Assembly: GCF_019175385.1 (NCBI RefSeq) | Contig: NC_083344.1 | Coordinates: forward strand, 61,690,782-61,754,781 | DNA length: 64,000 nucleotides | Reading direction: 5' to 3' | Source of the DNA: Lycium barbarum | Taxonomy: Eukaryota > Streptophyta > Magnoliopsida > Solanales > Solanaceae | Shown: positions 1-13,890 of the stretch, piece after piece | Layout: each line of letters opens with the position of its first letter | Position numbering within the stretch: the first letter of the stretch is position 1 | Position numbers and translations under genes: made by a program | Notes under the pieces: generated by a model | Told to the model about the DNA's origin: nothing | The model's input: the letters and a program-made list of their open reading frames with translations, nothing else | Database searches by the model: none

Positions 1-2574
1 GTAGCCAGGTTATAGAATTTTGTTGAATAGTTTATATTTATTATCCTATAAATGGATAAACTTTATGATTATATATTTTAATTAATATATGAAGATAAGA
101 TTTTTTTTTAGTGCCTGACATGTGTTTTCTCGGAAACATGACAATTGATTCATTTAATGCACCCACCGCCTCTTACATTAAAAATAGTGTCAATACTCTT
201 TTAACTTTCTACTTTGGCAACTAGTTACCACGTTACTTCACTTATAGGGATTCGTATATATTCCTTATCAGATCATTATCTAGCATATTGAAGTCCTAAT
301 CTTCTTAACTCTCTCAAGTGGTGCTACATTGAGGTGAATTTTATATATAGGGAACCAAAATTCCTCTTTCTCATCGTATATTCATTGCATGTCTTATATT
401 AATTAGATCTATAGTAATTTTGTTTCTACATGCTCAACGGACTTATATGGAGGATCAATTGGTGTAGTAACTGATTACTAAAAGCATCTACATCAGATTG
501 TTTGAGCTCGGATGCAAGGTACGTATTCGTTAAAAACTCATGGGACGGTGATCGGAAGCTGTGAGTTCAACCAGTGGTAGTTGTATAAGATGATTAGTTA
601 TTATTTTCTTGTGGTATGGAGATTGGTAGGGTTTGGTAGCTCGCTTAGAGCTTGTTTGTTGTTCAAAGGAGGTCGGATGTGGAGTACACCATTGTATTAT
701 AGCTTCGGGAATTTGTCGCCCCTTGATTACTTGAAGATAATGCTGGTACAAATGTAGTATTGGGTTGTTGTTGTTGTTGTTGATATATTGAGCCGAGCTA
801 AGCCTCGGGGGTATTATATGTATAGGGGAAGTGCTGCCGAAATTTCGGTAGACAAAATAAAAATAAGTGAATTCTTGAAGTCTTGCAATTCCTAATTGGT
901 AACTTTGACCATTTGTAGATTTTGGACGAAACGGAGTTTGATTTTGTACGAGCATGAGCCGCAAGAAAGGTATGTAAGGCTACCCATTCCTTCTTTTTGC
1001 ATGTCTTAGGTATACTAGGTCCATATTTGAGCCTCGGAGGCACTTCTGTTCCTTGAAATCCGAAATGGAAATCGAGTACTATTCACTCAATAGAATTGAA
1101 CTATAAAACCCATATTTTGCTGGAAAGTGCTCAAATGTCCGAAACTTTTGTAAATGCAATCGATTTGCTTCGAAACTTCCATGTATGCTTCTATAGACCC
1201 CAAATGTCCGTGATTCATGTCCGCCACCTCGACTTGACCCGAGGTGGGCCCGCTAACTCCGAGACTCTTTCGTTTGCTATATAAGGCTCATTTTTATATA
1301 ATGTCGGCAAACGACTTTTGTTTGTGAATTTGGCTATCGAAAAATAATGTTTTGATTGCCACGATATCCTAAATTATATTTTGAACCATAATTGCCATTT
1401 TGGAGATACTTTTGTGAAATGAACCCCGTTTTGATTAACTATTCGAACTATTTCGACTAATGTGTCAACATATGATTTTATCAAGTTTGCAAAAGTATTT
1501 TAATATATAAATTGCATTGTTTGCTCACGACTCCGCTCGTGCCCTTATTATGATTTCGTTCACCGGTTCCCGAGCCGGTTATGGTTCGTACGCGCTATGA
1601 CAAATTCGGCCGTATGCTGTGTTACGGTTCCCGAGACCTCGCCATAGGGCCGGGTTCCGTTTGGAGTTATGCTGTGATATGGCTGGTGATATGCTATGAT
1701 GATATGTGTGTTCGAGGATGTACGGAGATTTGAACCTTCTGGTGTTATGCTGTGTGTGGCACCAGCGTCGGAGTGGTGACCACGTTCCTCAGCTTTGCAT
1801 GATTTTTATGTGCATTATGTATATATGTTTTTGGTACAGATTTTTATATACTGGTCAGTATTCCCCTTCTGTAGCCGGTTTGTTTTCAGTTGTGATTTAC
1901 ATTTCTGTACTCTATGCTTTACATACTCAGTACATCTTTCGTACTGGCCCCCTTTCTTCAGGGGCTACGTTTCATACCCGCAGGTATAGAGATCAGTGAT
2001 CTGCCAGTGTAGGCCAAACGTTCTGCTATTACGGAGCGCTCCTTTGATCCGGAGCCCATATGTCGGTACATATCTTTTGTGATGTATATGCATCTGTATA
2101 TTTGACTATTTTGGGGTACGGCGGGGCCCTGTCCCGTCATACGTTTTCATTCTGTATTTGTAGAGGCCTATAGTCATATCTGTGGGTCGAGGGTCCTATA
2201 TGTGTCCACTTTGGTTACGATTTGCGTCTTAACGCGGTCCGTTTGATATGGTGGCCCAGAACGGCCCTTATGTTTGTATCTGTACTTATGATTGGCGACG
2301 TATATTCCGCCGGCCTATCAGATTTGGATACGGCCAAATGGCCTGTATATTTGTATGTGTGCATATGTATGGCGATGTGTATTCCGCCGCTCCTTTTTGT
2401 TCTGATATGATATTTGGGTATGCACGACCGCTTAAGACAAGTTTTGATTTAAATTATGTTTGAAATAATTATTATGAAATCTGAGCTATGTTTGGATATG
2501 ATGACTGGATATGTAAGTCTGTCTGGGTGCCCAAGTAGGGTGCCAGTCGCGGCCCATGGGGCTGGGTCGTGACA
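1..2574 (+). repeat. LTR of element J, left end outside window
   Basis: The right end reads GGGCTGGGTCGTGACA at 2574, the same terminus as the other LTRs here. The internal order also matches: TATA-like run near 343, donor-like AAG|GTACGT near 518, palindrome CCGAAATTTCGG at 837-848, second donor-like GGTATGTAAGG at 969-979, tandem hairpins at 1928-1964. No primer binding site follows the end, so it is a solo LTR or the 3' LTR of a plus-strand element. It sits inside the non-coding interior of E; CTCGT at 2575-2579 would be its target duplication, but the partner is off-window. Small ORFs inside it are not conserved and are not genes. Confidence 0.75.
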
Positions 2575-3323
2575 CTCGTGTCGTTTCTTTAACTTTAATT
2601 CAAACTCGTCTATTGCCTATTTACCCAGATTTTCTCTTAGTTTTTCTGTCACACACTCTGTTGCAATCTTTACAAGAATATGCAAAGGTGCTCAAATTAG
2701 CTCAAGAAATACCTTAGTGTCGTTTCACTATTCTTCATGCTTTACCTTGCATTTTTCTCTCATATCTTACAATCGGTATCGGGATAAATCTTCGGCTCAA
2801 CCATGGCCATGTCCTATTTGACCTCAGTACTAATTCTATCTCGGTAATTTGGCTCAAACCATATCACACTTTTCCTTAATGTATCTAAAATATCATTACC
2901 GCATTGCTATTACTGAATCCTTACTCTTCTTATCAAGTACTCACTTGGTCTCATTCTTAGCATACAAATATTCGTAGGTTGCATAACTATTCTTGTACAT
3001 CTTGTATAGAATATATCCAATCTTAGTCATAGTCTTTTCTTCTCCTGGTTCATTATGCTTTACATAACTCATCCGTACTAAAACTCGCTCGTAGCCTATC
3101 TTGTTATACTCCTTTCCCTTCCTTTATTCACCCTTGATTTTCTCATATACCACTATAGGAGATTTTCTATCCCTTTCCTTTGTTACTTATAAGTCGCAAT
3201 ATCATTAGCGCACAACTCTATTGCCAAATCTTAGCCTCTAATCTAGTATAGCATTGCTATCCTTTATAATATCTCTTAAGTTACTCGTTACCATTCTCTT
3301 GTCATACTCTTTCTTTTTATAAG
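2575..3323 (-). mobile_element. Interior of element E, left visible piece
   Basis: Pyrimidine-rich plus strand with no meaningful open frame on either strand. It resembles in composition the piece at 20441-22938, and the two are adjacent once solo LTR G and one copy of its ATAAG duplication are removed. It therefore belongs to the interior of E, the minus-strand element whose 5' LTR is at 23142-26045. No gag, protease, reverse transcriptase or integrase motif is visible. Confidence 0.6.
3319..3323. repeat. Target site duplication of solo LTR G (left)
   Basis: ATAAG, repeated at 20436-20440 directly after the LTR end. Confidence 0.88.
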
Positions 3324-5888
3324 TGTTATATCCCGCATTTTTGTGCAATCGAATAATTCAAGATAATCGCGGGAAGATGACAAGCAAGACCTTATTTTTA
3401 TTTTGTTTGGCATACAAGTTGTTTATGAAAATTTTGAAGGGGGAATGTTAAGCAAGTTCAAGGGTATAAAGGGAAATTCGCAATACGATTCATAGAAACG
3501 TAGAGGAGTGCTAGGGGTAAATTTGGAGAGTTGGAAAATAAATTGTATGAAATGCTAGACACAAAAAAAAAAAGGTGGGCTTGATCCTTGGGCCATGTTG
3601 GCCGTCCACTTCTTGGTGGGCTTAAGCCCACATGGAATTTTAAGGGGTCAAAATAAAAAGATGACCAAGTCATCTTTTTCATTCAATGTCACGACCCAGC
3701 CCCATGGGCCGCGACTGGTGCCCTTTTGGGACACCCCAAACGAACTCACACCCAGATCATCGTAATCAGACTCGCCCAAACTCACGTACGTTATTCGAAC
3801 TCAACATCGTAATCAGACATCTACCGAACACTTATCCTAAGCAGTCGCCCGTACAGATCAGACAAAACACAAATCAGAAAGGAGGCGGAATATACATCGC
3901 CAAATTTCACACACACACATCAGAAGGGTGGCGGAATGCACATCGCCCCCAAGTACATACACATACATACAAACTCAGAGGCCGACTTGGCCATAGCAGC
4001 GTACGGGCCGCTTAAGAACGCAAAACAGACTCACATGCAAACACACCGGACCCACGACCCACAAATCTGACTACAGGCCTCTAAACAAAACAGAACATAT
4101 GAACATATGACGGGACAGGGCCCCGCCGTACCCACACATCCACAAATGTACCGAACACACACATACAACAGAAGATATGTACCAAAAGTAGGCTCCGAAT
4201 CAAGGGGAGCTCTCCAACACAGCAGAATGAGTAGCCTAAACTGGAGGACCACCCAAACGAGCTTCTGTACCTGCGGGCATGAAACACAGCCCCCGAAGAA
4301 ACGGGGGTCAGTACGGGAGAAGTACTGAGTATGTAAAGCAGAAGGTACAGAAATCACAACACAGCTGGAGTCAGAAAGAACAAACACACCATTAACGTAA
4401 ACAAAGCAAACCTGTGCGAGAGGCGAACGTACAAATGCAATAAAATCATGTATAGGGTTTAGGAACGTGGTCACCCCCCGACGCTGGTGCCACAACACAT
4501 CATAACTCCAGAAGTTTTCAAATCTCCGTACAGTCTCCAGACACATCATATCACACACACATCACATCATCAGAACATATCATATGCCATATCACATCAT
4601 AACTCCATAAACGGTAACCGGCCCTATGGCGAGGCCTCGGAAACCGTAACACATCATGACTCCCGAATATGTTATGGCGCGCACGATCACAAAGTCGGCC
4701 CGGGTACCGACGAACGAAATCATAGCAGACAGCACGAACAGAGTAGTGCAGAAACCATATGCATATCAAAAATAATTTACCGGACTCAACATATAGTTTA
4801 CATATAGGTATATACCGACGCCAGAAGGCTCGGAGTAGGAATCAGATTAAGCAAACTTTGCGGGTAAAAGGTACGAAGTTCCAACTGCCAAATCTTTAGA
4901 GAAAACTGTTTATAGGTCATGTTCCGAAAACCTCACATTATTCAAAGTACAAAACGTTTACTAATGGCATAGGAAGTTTCAAACGCAGCATTGGGTCATA
5001 AACAAACGATCGCTGATCATAGCGGACGCAAACGAACCAAACAAACCGAATAAGGGGAGCCTTGGGGCTCGCGGGCCCACCTCGAGTCAAATTGAGGCGG
5101 CGGACGCAAATCACAGACTTTAGGCTCCCTAGAGCCATCTACGAAAGTTTCGGAGAGTTTCGGACACAACAACAAAAGTTATGACGATTCGAACATTCTT
5201 TGGACCAAATGCAACAAAAGGGTTCAATTGCGCTGGATGAATAGTACCCAAACTTGAACCTAAATTTCCAAGAGCAGAGTTACCCCCGAGATTCCGATAT
5301 TAACCTAGTATGACTAGGACATGCCAAAAGAATGATAGGTAGGCTTTACATACCTGGTTGGCGCCTTACGCTCCTCAAATCGCAATTCCCGTTTCGTCCA
5401 GAAACTGCAAATGGTCACCTTTACCAGTTACTATTCATGAGAATTAACATTTTAGTCTTTGGGCTAAATTTGGCTACCGAAATTTCGGCAGCACTTCCCC
5501 TATAAATCTAACACCCCCGAGACTTAGCTCGGCTCAAAATACAACGACAACAACAGCCCAAACATCATTAAACCATACAACCCACAATCATACTACATTA
5601 ACTTCAAAATTTCACTTTAATACATAAGTTGGCAAATTCTTGATTCAACTTCAAAATTCCAAATCTATTTCCACCTTAGTCCATTCATTCACTCATTCCC
5701 AATTATTCAAACACACTACATACAAGTTCCAAACCACATACAAACATCCCCAAAGTTCACTACTTTCCAATTTTCATTCAAAACACCAAAAGTTACGACG
5801 AATGTTCTAACTTGCGTCGTTTCGTTCCAAATTCGTTATCATCAACCATAAATCTTATTTAAGGTCTTTAGTGTCATAAATATACTAT

Positions 5889-5893
5889 GATAT
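5889..5893. repeat. Target site duplication of element A (left)
   Basis: GATAT, repeated at 16897-16901. Confidence 0.93.
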
Positions 5894-8805
5894 TGTCACG
5901 ACCCAGCCCCGTGGGCCGCGACTGGCACCCTACCTGGGTGTCCAGACCAAATCGCATATTCATTTCCGAATCCAAACTTATTTCAGAATTTTCAAAAGTT
6001 ATATCAGACATAATTTATATCGAAAATCTGTCTTAAGCGGTCATATCAAATCAATCTCAAACAAAGCGGCGGAATAGACATCGCCGGTCAAAATACAAAT
6101 ATATACAAAAGGGCCATTTGGGGCCATCATATCAAACAGACCGCTTTAAGACCCGAAAGCAAAATCGGACAACATACACATAGGACCCTCGCCCCACAAA
6201 GATGACTACAGGCCTCTACGAATTTAAAACATAACATATGGCGAGATAGGGCCTCGCCGTACCCAAACTGTCAAATATACAAAACATATACAGAGTAAAG
6301 GAGTCTGTACCAAAAGTGGACTCCGGACCAAGTAAGAGTACTCCGGAAAGCAAGAAGCGAAGCCTACTGCGGAGGATCACCGATGTCTGCACCTACGGGC
6401 ATAAAACGCAGCCCCCGGAGAGAGGGGGTCAGTACGAAATATGTACTGAGTATGTAAAGCACGGAGTACAGAATTATGGATCAAAACCGAAAGCAAATCA
6501 AATGTCAAAGTGGGGTACAAACTGGTATGTCAAAATCTGTATCAAAATCATATACATATGTTTTATGCAAATAAAATCATGCAAACGCTTAAGAATGTGG
6601 TCGCCACTCCGACGCTGGCGCCACACACAGCATAACACCAGAAGGTTTCAAATCTCCGTACATCTCCGAACATAATCATAATCATCGGTGAGCATATCGC
6701 GTCCCGAGCCATATCACAGCATAACTCCAAACGGAACCGGGCCCTATGGCGAAGCCTCGGAAACCGTAACACAGCATACGGCCGAATTCATCATACAGCG
6801 CACGAATCAAAACCGGCCCGGGAACCGGTGAACGAAGTCATAATAAGGCACGAGCGGAGTCGTGAGCAAGCAAATGCAAATCGTATTTCAAAATAGTCTT
6901 TCAAAGCAAAGTGAACTCATAAGTCATTTTAGAATACAAAATAGTCGAATACTTAGCCGACATAAAGTTTCATTTTGCAAAACGTTTCCAAAATGGTCCA
7001 TATAGTTCGGAACATAGATTAGCGCATCGCATAGTCCAAACATACCCCGTAGGAGGATGTTCCAAAGATCGGAAGTGGTACTTTCAACTTTATTCTCAAA
7101 GGTGGCCCGAAGGGCAAATCGGGCATTTTGGGGTAGCGGACCCACCTCGAGTCGAAGTGAGGTGGCGAACATATTTTTACGAGCAGTTATATGCCAAGGG
7201 TCATACATAATCATTTCTAGGTTACCCGACCACATTTCGATAGGTTTCGGACGAATAATGGCATTCTAGCCAAAAGGGAGCCTTTAGGCTTCAATCGAAT
7301 TGAATGAATAGTAACTTTCCTGTGGATCGGGTTTCGAGGAGCAGAAATGCTCCGGAAGGTCTCATATTCAACTAACACACTAAGATATGCCAAATAAAGA
7401 ATTGGGAAGCTTTACATACCTCACAGACGTCGTAAGCTCTTCCAAAAGTCCCGTCCCGTTTCGTCAAAAATCTGCAAATGGTCAAAGTTACCCAATGAGA
7501 TCCTTAGGCTCAAAAAAATGCCTTTAACTCCATATTTGCCTACCGAAATTTCGGCAGCATTTCCCCTATAAATCTAACATCCCCGAGACTTAGCTCGGCT
7601 CAAAATACAACAACAACAACAGCCCACACATCAACAAACAACACAAACAACAATCAAGCCATTCTAGCTTCAAAATTCCACTTTGTTATCTAAATTGGCA
7701 ACTTCCATTCAAACTTTCAAAACTCCAATTCTACATCTACATAATTGGATTCATTTCCACATTCAAACTTATACAATCACAATCTAACTACAATCCAAGC
7801 CATACCCGAAATTACACCAAAATCCATTATGTTCCATAATTCTTCAAAACAATCAAAAGTGCACGACGAACATTCTAACTCACGTCGTTTCATTCCGAAT
7901 TCATTAACATCATTATAAGTTCATATCTAAAGTCTCTAGCACCCTAAATATACAATGATATACATAAAGATACAAAGGATATACACTTTCCGATAATATC
8001 CGAATTCGTTTTCCACCGCCAATTTAATTCAACAATCAATCATTTACGATATAAGGATCACAACAACACATTATACCAACTTAGCCAAGATCAATTCACA
8101 CCAATTTTTCCTTCTATGGCTCTCGGCCAAACCCACTACAAACACACACCCACGACTTTCTATTTACGTTAAAATTACGGGATTCTCGTCTACTTCCAAT
8201 CCTTAACACATTCATAGCAATTCTATAACATTAGAGGGGCAAGATTCTTACCTTTTACTAACTTTCCGACTTGTCGCAAACGGAATCCTTGTGCCAAACC
8301 AATTATACCACGTCGGAGAGCGTCTTGAGTATTTCTTAATTATGTAGAAACCAAGATTTTTGGATCACTAAACAAACTTGGGAATTTCTTTTTCTCTTCT
8401 ACACTATTCACGGCCGAACCCCTTCTTTCTTGTGTTCTTGAATTTTTTTTATTTTCTCTTGAATAATGCTAAGTGTTCCTCATATATATCCACTTAGGGG
8501 TCATGTGCATAGCACATGCCCCTTTTAAAAATGGATTTGGGCCACACTATGGCCGGCCCCCATTTGATCTTGGGCCTTGATTTTGCATTGCATTTTCTTG
8601 GCCCAATTCGAGAAAAGTCCCGTTTTGTAATTCCCGAAACTAATTTCCGAAATTCCAAATTTATCCTCGGCCTTCCCCGAGGTCTTAGCATTAAAGATTT
8701 CACAACCAACATAGTCATATTCTCACAAATTAATTTATACCCTTCTAACACCCAAGTCATAATTATTTCTCGATTTCCAATTGTACGAAAACACGGGACA
8801 TAACA
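5894..8805 (-). repeat. 3' LTR of element A
   Basis: 2912 bp, TG...CA ends. Differences from the 5' LTR seen by eye: the T in GGCGAGATAGGG near 6247, a C/T near 6667, T/G near 7167 and T/G near 8451. Landmarks: tandem hairpins 6412-6448, second donor-like site (GT complement at 7418-7419), palindrome 7543-7554, upstream inverted repeat near 8499-8521. Confidence 0.94.
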
Positions 8806-8841
8806 TTCTCCCCCCCTTAAGAACATTCGTCCCCGAATGTT
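8806..8841 (-). promoter_or_regulatory. Polypurine tract and adjacent hairpin of element A
   Basis: On the minus strand, AAGGGGGGGAGAA ends directly at the 3' LTR and is the plus-strand primer for reverse transcription. Just 5' of it (plus coordinates 8822-8841) is a hairpin with arms AACATTCG and CGAATGTT around GGGA. The same hairpin precedes the tract in B, C, D and H. Confidence 0.88.
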
Positions 8842-8915
8842 AGATTAGTCTTATAAGGTCTTATGATCAAGGCAGGAGTGTCCCTTTTTAATGATGACAT
8901 ACATAATTCATTTTA

Positions 8916-11900
8916 TCAATCAACACAACAAACTGAAAAAGGAATTAGATTACCTACGGATGTCGGAAACAAGTGGGGATATTTCTTCTTCATCTCGTCC
9001 TCCGCCTCCCAAGTCATCTCCTCCCGATTATTGTTGCGCCACAGGACTTTGACGGAGGGCACTTCTTTAGTGCGTAGTCTCCGCACCTGTCGATCCAGAA
9101 TAGATACAGGCTGCTCGTCATAAGATAATTGCTCCGTCACCTGAATGTCGTCAACTGGGAATATCCTGGCAGGATCACCAATGCATTTCCGCAACATAGA
9201 CACATGAAACACCGGGTGTACGGCCTCCAAGTCGGATGGTAAGTCTAGCTCATAGGCGACCTCGCCTATCTTTCGCACGATCTGATACGGTCCAATGTAC
9301 CGGGGGCTCAACTTACCCTTTTTACCGAATCTCATGACACCCTTCATGGGCGACACCTTCAGGAATACCCAGTCGCCAATCCGAAACTCTAACGGTCGAC
9401 GTCGTCTATCTGCATAAGCTTTCTGTCGACTCTGAGCAGCCAATAATCGTTCTCGAATAAGCTTTACCTTATCTACAGCCTCCTGGATTACATCTGGCCC
9501 AATCAACTTAGTCTCGCCCACGTCAAACCAGCCAATAGGAGACCTGCATCTCCTGCCATAAAGGGCCTCGTACGGAGCCATCTGAATGCTGGAGTGATAA
9601 CTGTTATTATAGGCAAACTCAATAAGCGGCAAATGATCATCCCAGCTGCCCCTGAAATCAATAACGCAGGCCCGCAACATATCTTCGAGCGTCTGAATAG
9701 TGCGCTCGGCCTGCCCGTCGGACTGAGGGTGAAAAGCTGTACTGAGACTCACCTGAGTCCCTAATCCCTCCTGAAATGACCTCCAGAAATTTGCTGTAAA
9801 CTGGGTACCTCGGTCAGTAATAATAGATATCGGGACTCCGTGAAGTCTGACTATCTCTCTGATATACAATCTGGCATAGTCCTCAGCCGAATAAGTAGTC
9901 CGAACCGGAAGGAAATGGGCTGATTTCGTCAGCCTGTCAACAACAACCCAGATAGAGTCGTACCTGCGTGGAGTGCGCGGTAATCCAACAACAAAATCCA
10001 TATTAATCATCTCCCATTTCCAGGCTGGAATTTCCATCTCCTGCAATAATCCACCGGGCTTCTGATGCTCGATCTTAACTTGCTGGCAGTTCGGGCACTG
10101 ACTAACAAACTCAGCAATATCTTTCTTCATGCCGTCCCACCAATACAAACACCTGAGGTCCCGATACATTTTAGTGGAACCAGGATGAACAGAATACCGT
10201 ACATTATGGGCCTCGCCCATAATCTGCCGCCGTAAGCCCGCAACATCCGGTACACAGAACCTGCCGTCGTACAATAATACTCCTTCAGGCGAGATTTCGA
10301 ACTGAGTCGTTGCTTTATTAAGGGCCACATCCCTGTACTGAATCAAAGTAGGATCCTCAAACTGGCGCTGCTTTACCTCCTGAATAATAGATGACTCAGC
10401 AACCGGGCGAACAGAAATCCCAGAATCTCCAGAATCGGCCAAACGAACTCCGAGGCTGGCCAGCTGATGAATATCACGAACCAAATCTCTCTTATCAGAT
10501 GGGACGTCAGCCAGACTGCCTACGGACTTGCGGCTAAGCGCATCAGCTACCACGTTGGCTTTCCCTGGATGGTACAAAATATCAACGTCGTAGTCCTTTA
10601 GTAACTCAAGCCACCTCCGCTGCCGCAAATTTAGTTCCTTCTGTCTGAAAATATACTGGAGACTTTTATGGTCCGTATAGATATCAACATGGACCCCATA
10701 TAAATAATGCCGCCAAATCTTCAGAGCATGAATCACCGCGGCCAACTCAAGATCATGAGTGGGATAGTTTTTCTCGTGCGGTCTGAGCTGCCGGGAAGCA
10801 TAGGCTATGACTCGACCGTGCTGCATCAATACACATCCTATCCCAATACCAGAGGCGTCACAATAGACAACATACCCGTCAGCTCCCTCCGGAAGAGCCA
10901 AAACTGGTGTTGTAATCAATCTCTCCTTCAGCATCTGAAAGCTGCGCTCGCAAGCATCTGTCCACTGGAATTTTGCTGCTTTCTGGGTAAGCCTCGTCAG
11001 TGGTGCTGCAATAGAAGAGAAGTCCTCCACAAACCTGCGATAATACCCAGCCAATCCCAGAAAACTGCGCACCTCAGTCGGTGTAGTAGGCCTGGGCCAA
11101 TTCTGCACAGCCTCAATCTTCTGCGTGTCAACCCGAATACCATCTGCGCCGACAATATGGCCCAAGAATGCCACAGAAGTCAACCAGAACTCACACTTAG
11201 AGAATTTAGCATATAACTTCTGCTGACGGAGAATGCCAAGTACCGTCCTCAAATGATCTGAATGCTCCTCGACTGATCGCGAGTAAATCAGAATATCGTC
11301 AATAAACACAATAACAAACATATCCAGGAAAGGCCGAAATACCCGGTTCATCAGATCCATAAATACTGCTGGAGCATTAGTCAGCCCGAAAGACATAACT
11401 CTGAACTCATAATGCCCGTACCGAGTCCTGAAAGCAGTCTTCGGGATATCTGACTCCCGTACTCGCACCTGATGGTAACCAGAACACAGATCTATCTTTG
11501 AAAAATGTCTAGCACCCTGCAGCTGGTCAAACAAGTCATCAATCCGGGGGAGGGGATATTTATTCTTAATAGTCACCTTATTCAGCTGCCGGTAGTCGAT
11601 ACACATCCGCAATGACCCATCTTTCTTCCTGACAAACAATACCGGCGCCCCCCAGGGTGATGTACTGGGCCTGATAAAACCCTTATCCAGCAAATCTTTC
11701 AGCTGCTCCTTCAACTCCTTCAACTCAGCTGGTGCCATTCTGTACGGAGGAATAGATATAGGCTGTGTATCCGGCATCAACTCAATAGTAAAATCAATCT
11801 CCCGCTCAGGCGGAAGGCCAGGAAGCTCGTCAGGAAAAACATCTGGAAACTCGCTGACGATCGGAACAGACTGAAGGGTAGATACCTCCGCGGCAGTATC

Positions 11901-13781
11901 GTGCACACGAACCAAATGATAAATATAACCCTTCTGGATCATCTTCTTAGCCTTGAGGTATGAAATAAACTTACCCCTCGGCGATGCAGTAGATCCGAAC
12001 CACCCTATGACTGGTTCCCCTGGAAACTGAAAACGGACTACCTTTTTCTGGCAGTCGACATTAGCATAACAGGAAGACAACCAGTCCATGCCCATAATGA
12101 CATCAAACTCGAGCATGTCTAACTCTACCAAATCAGCCTTAGTGCTACGATCATAAATGGTCACAGAACAATCCTTATAAATCTGTCTCGCTACAATAAA
12201 ATCCCCAACTGGCGTAGCTACCTCAAACGGTTCTATAGGCTCAGACACTATCCCAATTTTACTAGCAACAAGCGGGGAAATATACGATAAAGTAGAACCA
12301 GGGTCAATCAATGCATATACAGATCTGGAGAAAACCAGCAATGTACCTGTGACGACGTTTGGCGAAGCCTCCTGATCTTGGCGGCTGGCCAAAGCATATA
12401 TGCGGTTCGAGGGACCGCTAGAACCTGAAGTGCCACCGCGGCCTCGACCGCGTCCTGCCGGTGCTGAAATACCTCGCCCTCCAGGGCGTGCAACTGATGG
12501 AGCAGAAGAAGAACCGGCGGCTGACCCTGTCTGCTGAGCAGCACTACCAGAACCGCTAGCCAATGGACAATCTCTCATAAAGTGGCCCTGACCGCCACAA
12601 GAAAAACAAGCTCCCGTCGCTCGGTAACACTCCCCGGGATGTGACTTCCCGCAATGAGGACAACGGGGCCTGGGTGGTCTGGCCTGGCTGGGACCCCTGG
12701 GTACCTGTGAACCTGCCACTCTGGAGCTCTGACCGGCCCCAGACGGTCCTGTACTATCGAATCTCCGGCTACCTGACTGAGTACCCCGGCCGGAGGGAGG
12801 AAAATATCTGTCAGACTGCTGCTGCTGCTGAGGCTGTCCGCCTCGAGAATCCCCTGAATAACCCACGGATCTAGCCCTCTTGGGCGGCCTCCTGTCTCGA
12901 TCTCTGCCAGCAGGATCAGATCTGCGACGGTCCTCCATACCCATCGCATAGGCCTGAAGCCGGGAAATGTCCATGTCTGCCTGCAATGACACTGCCATAC
13001 AACTATCAACCAAATACCGGTCCAATCCCATAACATATCTGTGCATCCGATCGGACATATCTGCTACCACGGCCGGTGCATATCGGGCCAGAGAATCAAA
13101 CTCAAGGTTATACTCGCGAACACTCCGACCCCTCTGCTGCAGACGTAAGAATCGATCAGCCCGTGCCCGCCGTAACTCTGGTGGCAAAAAGTGGCGGGTG
13201 AATGCTGTCACAAACTGATCCCAAGTGGCTGGAGGGGCACCCTCTCCTCTAGACAGCTCCCAAGTCTCGTACCAGTGGGTGGCCACATCTCGAAGCCGGT
13301 GCGAAGCCAGCTCAACTGACTCAGTCTCTGAAGCCCTGACCAAGTCCAGTGAGCGTCGCATCCCCCGAATAAAGTCGTGGGGGTCCTCGTCGGGCTTAGA
13401 CCCGAAGAACTCTGGAGGGCCACATAGCAAAAACTCCCGAACTCTCAGGCTGTCCCGTCTGTCATCATCATCGTCGTCCCTCCGCCCGCGCCTGCGAGCC
13501 TGACCTGCTACCAGTGTAGTCAACAGCTGTACAGCCTCCCTCAGGGTCCTATCCTCCGCCCCTGGCTGAGGAGCTGGAGTCTCAGGTGCGGGTACACGGA
13601 CCTCTGGAGCTGCTGAAGGTCCTGCCCCAGGCTGTACTAGTGGGGGTGTAGCAGACCCCTCAGACTGTGGCACATCCTCAGGAAAATCATATACACGAGC
13701 CCGGGTAGCTCGCTGTGCCTGGCTAGTCTCCCCAATCCTCGCCTTGCCCTTCTGGGCTGCCGTTGCCTTCTTCGGAGGCAT
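8916..13781 (-). CDS. gag-pol: Gag-Pol polyprotein of element A (chromovirus)
   Basis: A single frame of 1621 residues encodes all retrotransposon proteins. I start at the ATG of MPPKK; an upstream in-frame GTG is not used. Approximate layout: Gag domain 110-260; a short CPHC...H...C knuckle followed by the zinc knuckle [14 protein letters not shown] near 390; protease active site in ALIDPGST near 492; reverse transcriptase with FIDD box near 828; RNase H from YCDASG near 972; integrase HHCC zinc finger near 1194-1230; D,D,E catalytic residues near 1260 (NMDF), 1322 (TDRGTQF) and 1358 (SDGQAERT); GPY motif near 1497; chromodomain near 1555-1605 with [15 protein letters not shown]. The chromodomain places it in the chromoviruses, with order and length fitting Del/Tekay. 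No stop or frameshift is seen. The protein would assemble particles, copy the RNA and integrate it, with the chromodomain guiding site choice. Expression is predicted from a spliced mRNA. Confidence 0.96.
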   Translation of the reverse strand: MPPKKATAAQKGKARIGETSQAQRATRARVYDFPEDVPQSEGSATPPLVQPGAGPSAAPEVRVPAPETPAPQPGAEDRTLREAVQLLTTLVAGQARRRGRRDDDDDDRRDSLRVREFLLCGPPEFFGSKPDEDPHDFIRGMRRSLDLVRASETESVELASHRLRDVATHWYETWELSRGEGAPPATWDQFVTAFTRHFLPPELRRARADRFLRLQQRGRSVREYNLEFDSLARYAPAVVADMSDRMHRYVMGLDRYLVDSCMAVSLQADMDISRLQAYAMGMEDRRRSDPAGRDRDRRPPKRARSVGYSGDSRGGQPQQQQQSDRYFPPSGRGTQSGSRRFDSTGPSGAGQSSRVAGSQVPRGPSQARPPRPRCPHCGKSHPGECYRATGACFSCGGQGHFMRDCPLASGSGSAAQQTGSAAGSSSAPSVARPGGRGISAPAGRGRGRGGTSGSSGPSNRIYALASRQDQEASPNVVTGTLLVFSRSVYALIDPGSTLSYISPLVASKIGIVSEPIEPFEVATPVGDFIVARQIYKDCSVTIYDRSTKADLVELDMLEFDVIMGMDWLSSCYANVDCQKKVVRFQFPGEPVIGWFGSTASPRGKFISYLKAKKMIQKGYIYHLVRVHDTAAEVSTLQSVPIVSEFPDVFPDELPGLPPEREIDFTIELMPDTQPISIPPYRMAPAELKELKEQLKDLLDKGFIRPSTSPWGAPVLFVRKKDGSLRMCIDYRQLNKVTIKNKYPLPRIDDLFDQLQGARHFSKIDLCSGYHQVRVRESDIPKTAFRTRYGHYEFRVMSFGLTNAPAVFMDLMNRVFRPFLDMFVIVFIDDILIYSRSVEEHSDHLRTVLGILRQQKLYAKFSKCEFWLTSVAFLGHIVGADGIRVDTQKIEAVQNWPRPTTPTEVRSFLGLAGYYRRFVEDFSSIAAPLTRLTQKAAKFQWTDACERSFQMLKERLITTPVLALPEGADGYVVYCDASGIGIGCVLMQHGRVIAYASRQLRPHEKNYPTHDLELAAVIHALKIWRHYLYGVHVDIYTDHKSLQYIFRQKELNLRQRRWLELLKDYDVDILYHPGKANVVADALSRKSVGSLADVPSDKRDLVRDIHQLASLGVRLADSGDSGISVRPVAESSIIQEVKQRQFEDPTLIQYRDVALNKATTQFEISPEGVLLYDGRFCVPDVAGLRRQIMGEAHNVRYSVHPGSTKMYRDLRCLYWWDGMKKDIAEFVSQCPNCQQVKIEHQKPGGLLQEMEIPAWKWEMINMDFVVGLPRTPRRYDSIWVVVDRLTKSAHFLPVRTTYSAEDYARLYIREIVRLHGVPISIITDRGTQFTANFWRSFQEGLGTQVSLSTAFHPQSDGQAERTIQTLEDMLRACVIDFRGSWDDHLPLIEFAYNNSYHSSIQMAPYEALYGRRCRSPIGWFDVGETKLIGPDVIQEAVDKVKLIRERLLAAQSRQKAYADRRRRPLEFRIGDWVFLKVSPMKGVMRFGKKGKLSPRYIGPYQIVRKIGEVAYELDLPSDLEAVHPVFHVSMLRKCIGDPARIFPVDDIQVTEQLSYDEQPVSILDRQVRRLRTKEVPSVKVLWRNNNREEMTWEAEDEMKKKYPHLFPTSVGNLIPFSVCCVD

Positions 13782-13783
13782 CA

Positions 13784-13815
13784 CTGCAAACACGAAGGCG
13801 AGTTAGATCAAAATC
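13784..13815 (-). promoter_or_regulatory. Predicted 3' splice site before gag of element A
   Basis: On the minus strand, a CTAAC branch-site match is followed by a pyrimidine-rich stretch ending TTTGCAG, with the AG (plus 13784-13785) two bases before the gag ATG. The same arrangement occurs in B, C, D and H. The inferred donor is at 16341-16342, giving a 2559-nt intron that contains the primer site. Confidence 0.65.
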
Positions 13816-13890
13816 ATCCTATTAGCACAGCTCTATCGCACGATCTAAGATTACAAAGAAAGTAACATCCTAAATGCCCTGTAGCTTCCC

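Noticed and set aside
530..964. 144-residue minus-strand ORF in J
   Set aside because: It overlaps conserved non-coding LTR landmarks (palindrome, TTG repeats) and has no family resemblance.
1..2574. J as the missing 3' LTR of E
   Set aside because: J runs in plus orientation (ends GTCGTGACA at its right), whereas E is a minus-strand element, so its left LTR would have the opposite orientation.
13782..13793. Extended gag start (MFAV...) four codons upstream in A, and likewise at 38446 in B
   Set aside because: The upstream codon is GTG, and it lies across the predicted splice acceptor. The MPPKK ATG is conserved in A, B and C, with MPKK in H.
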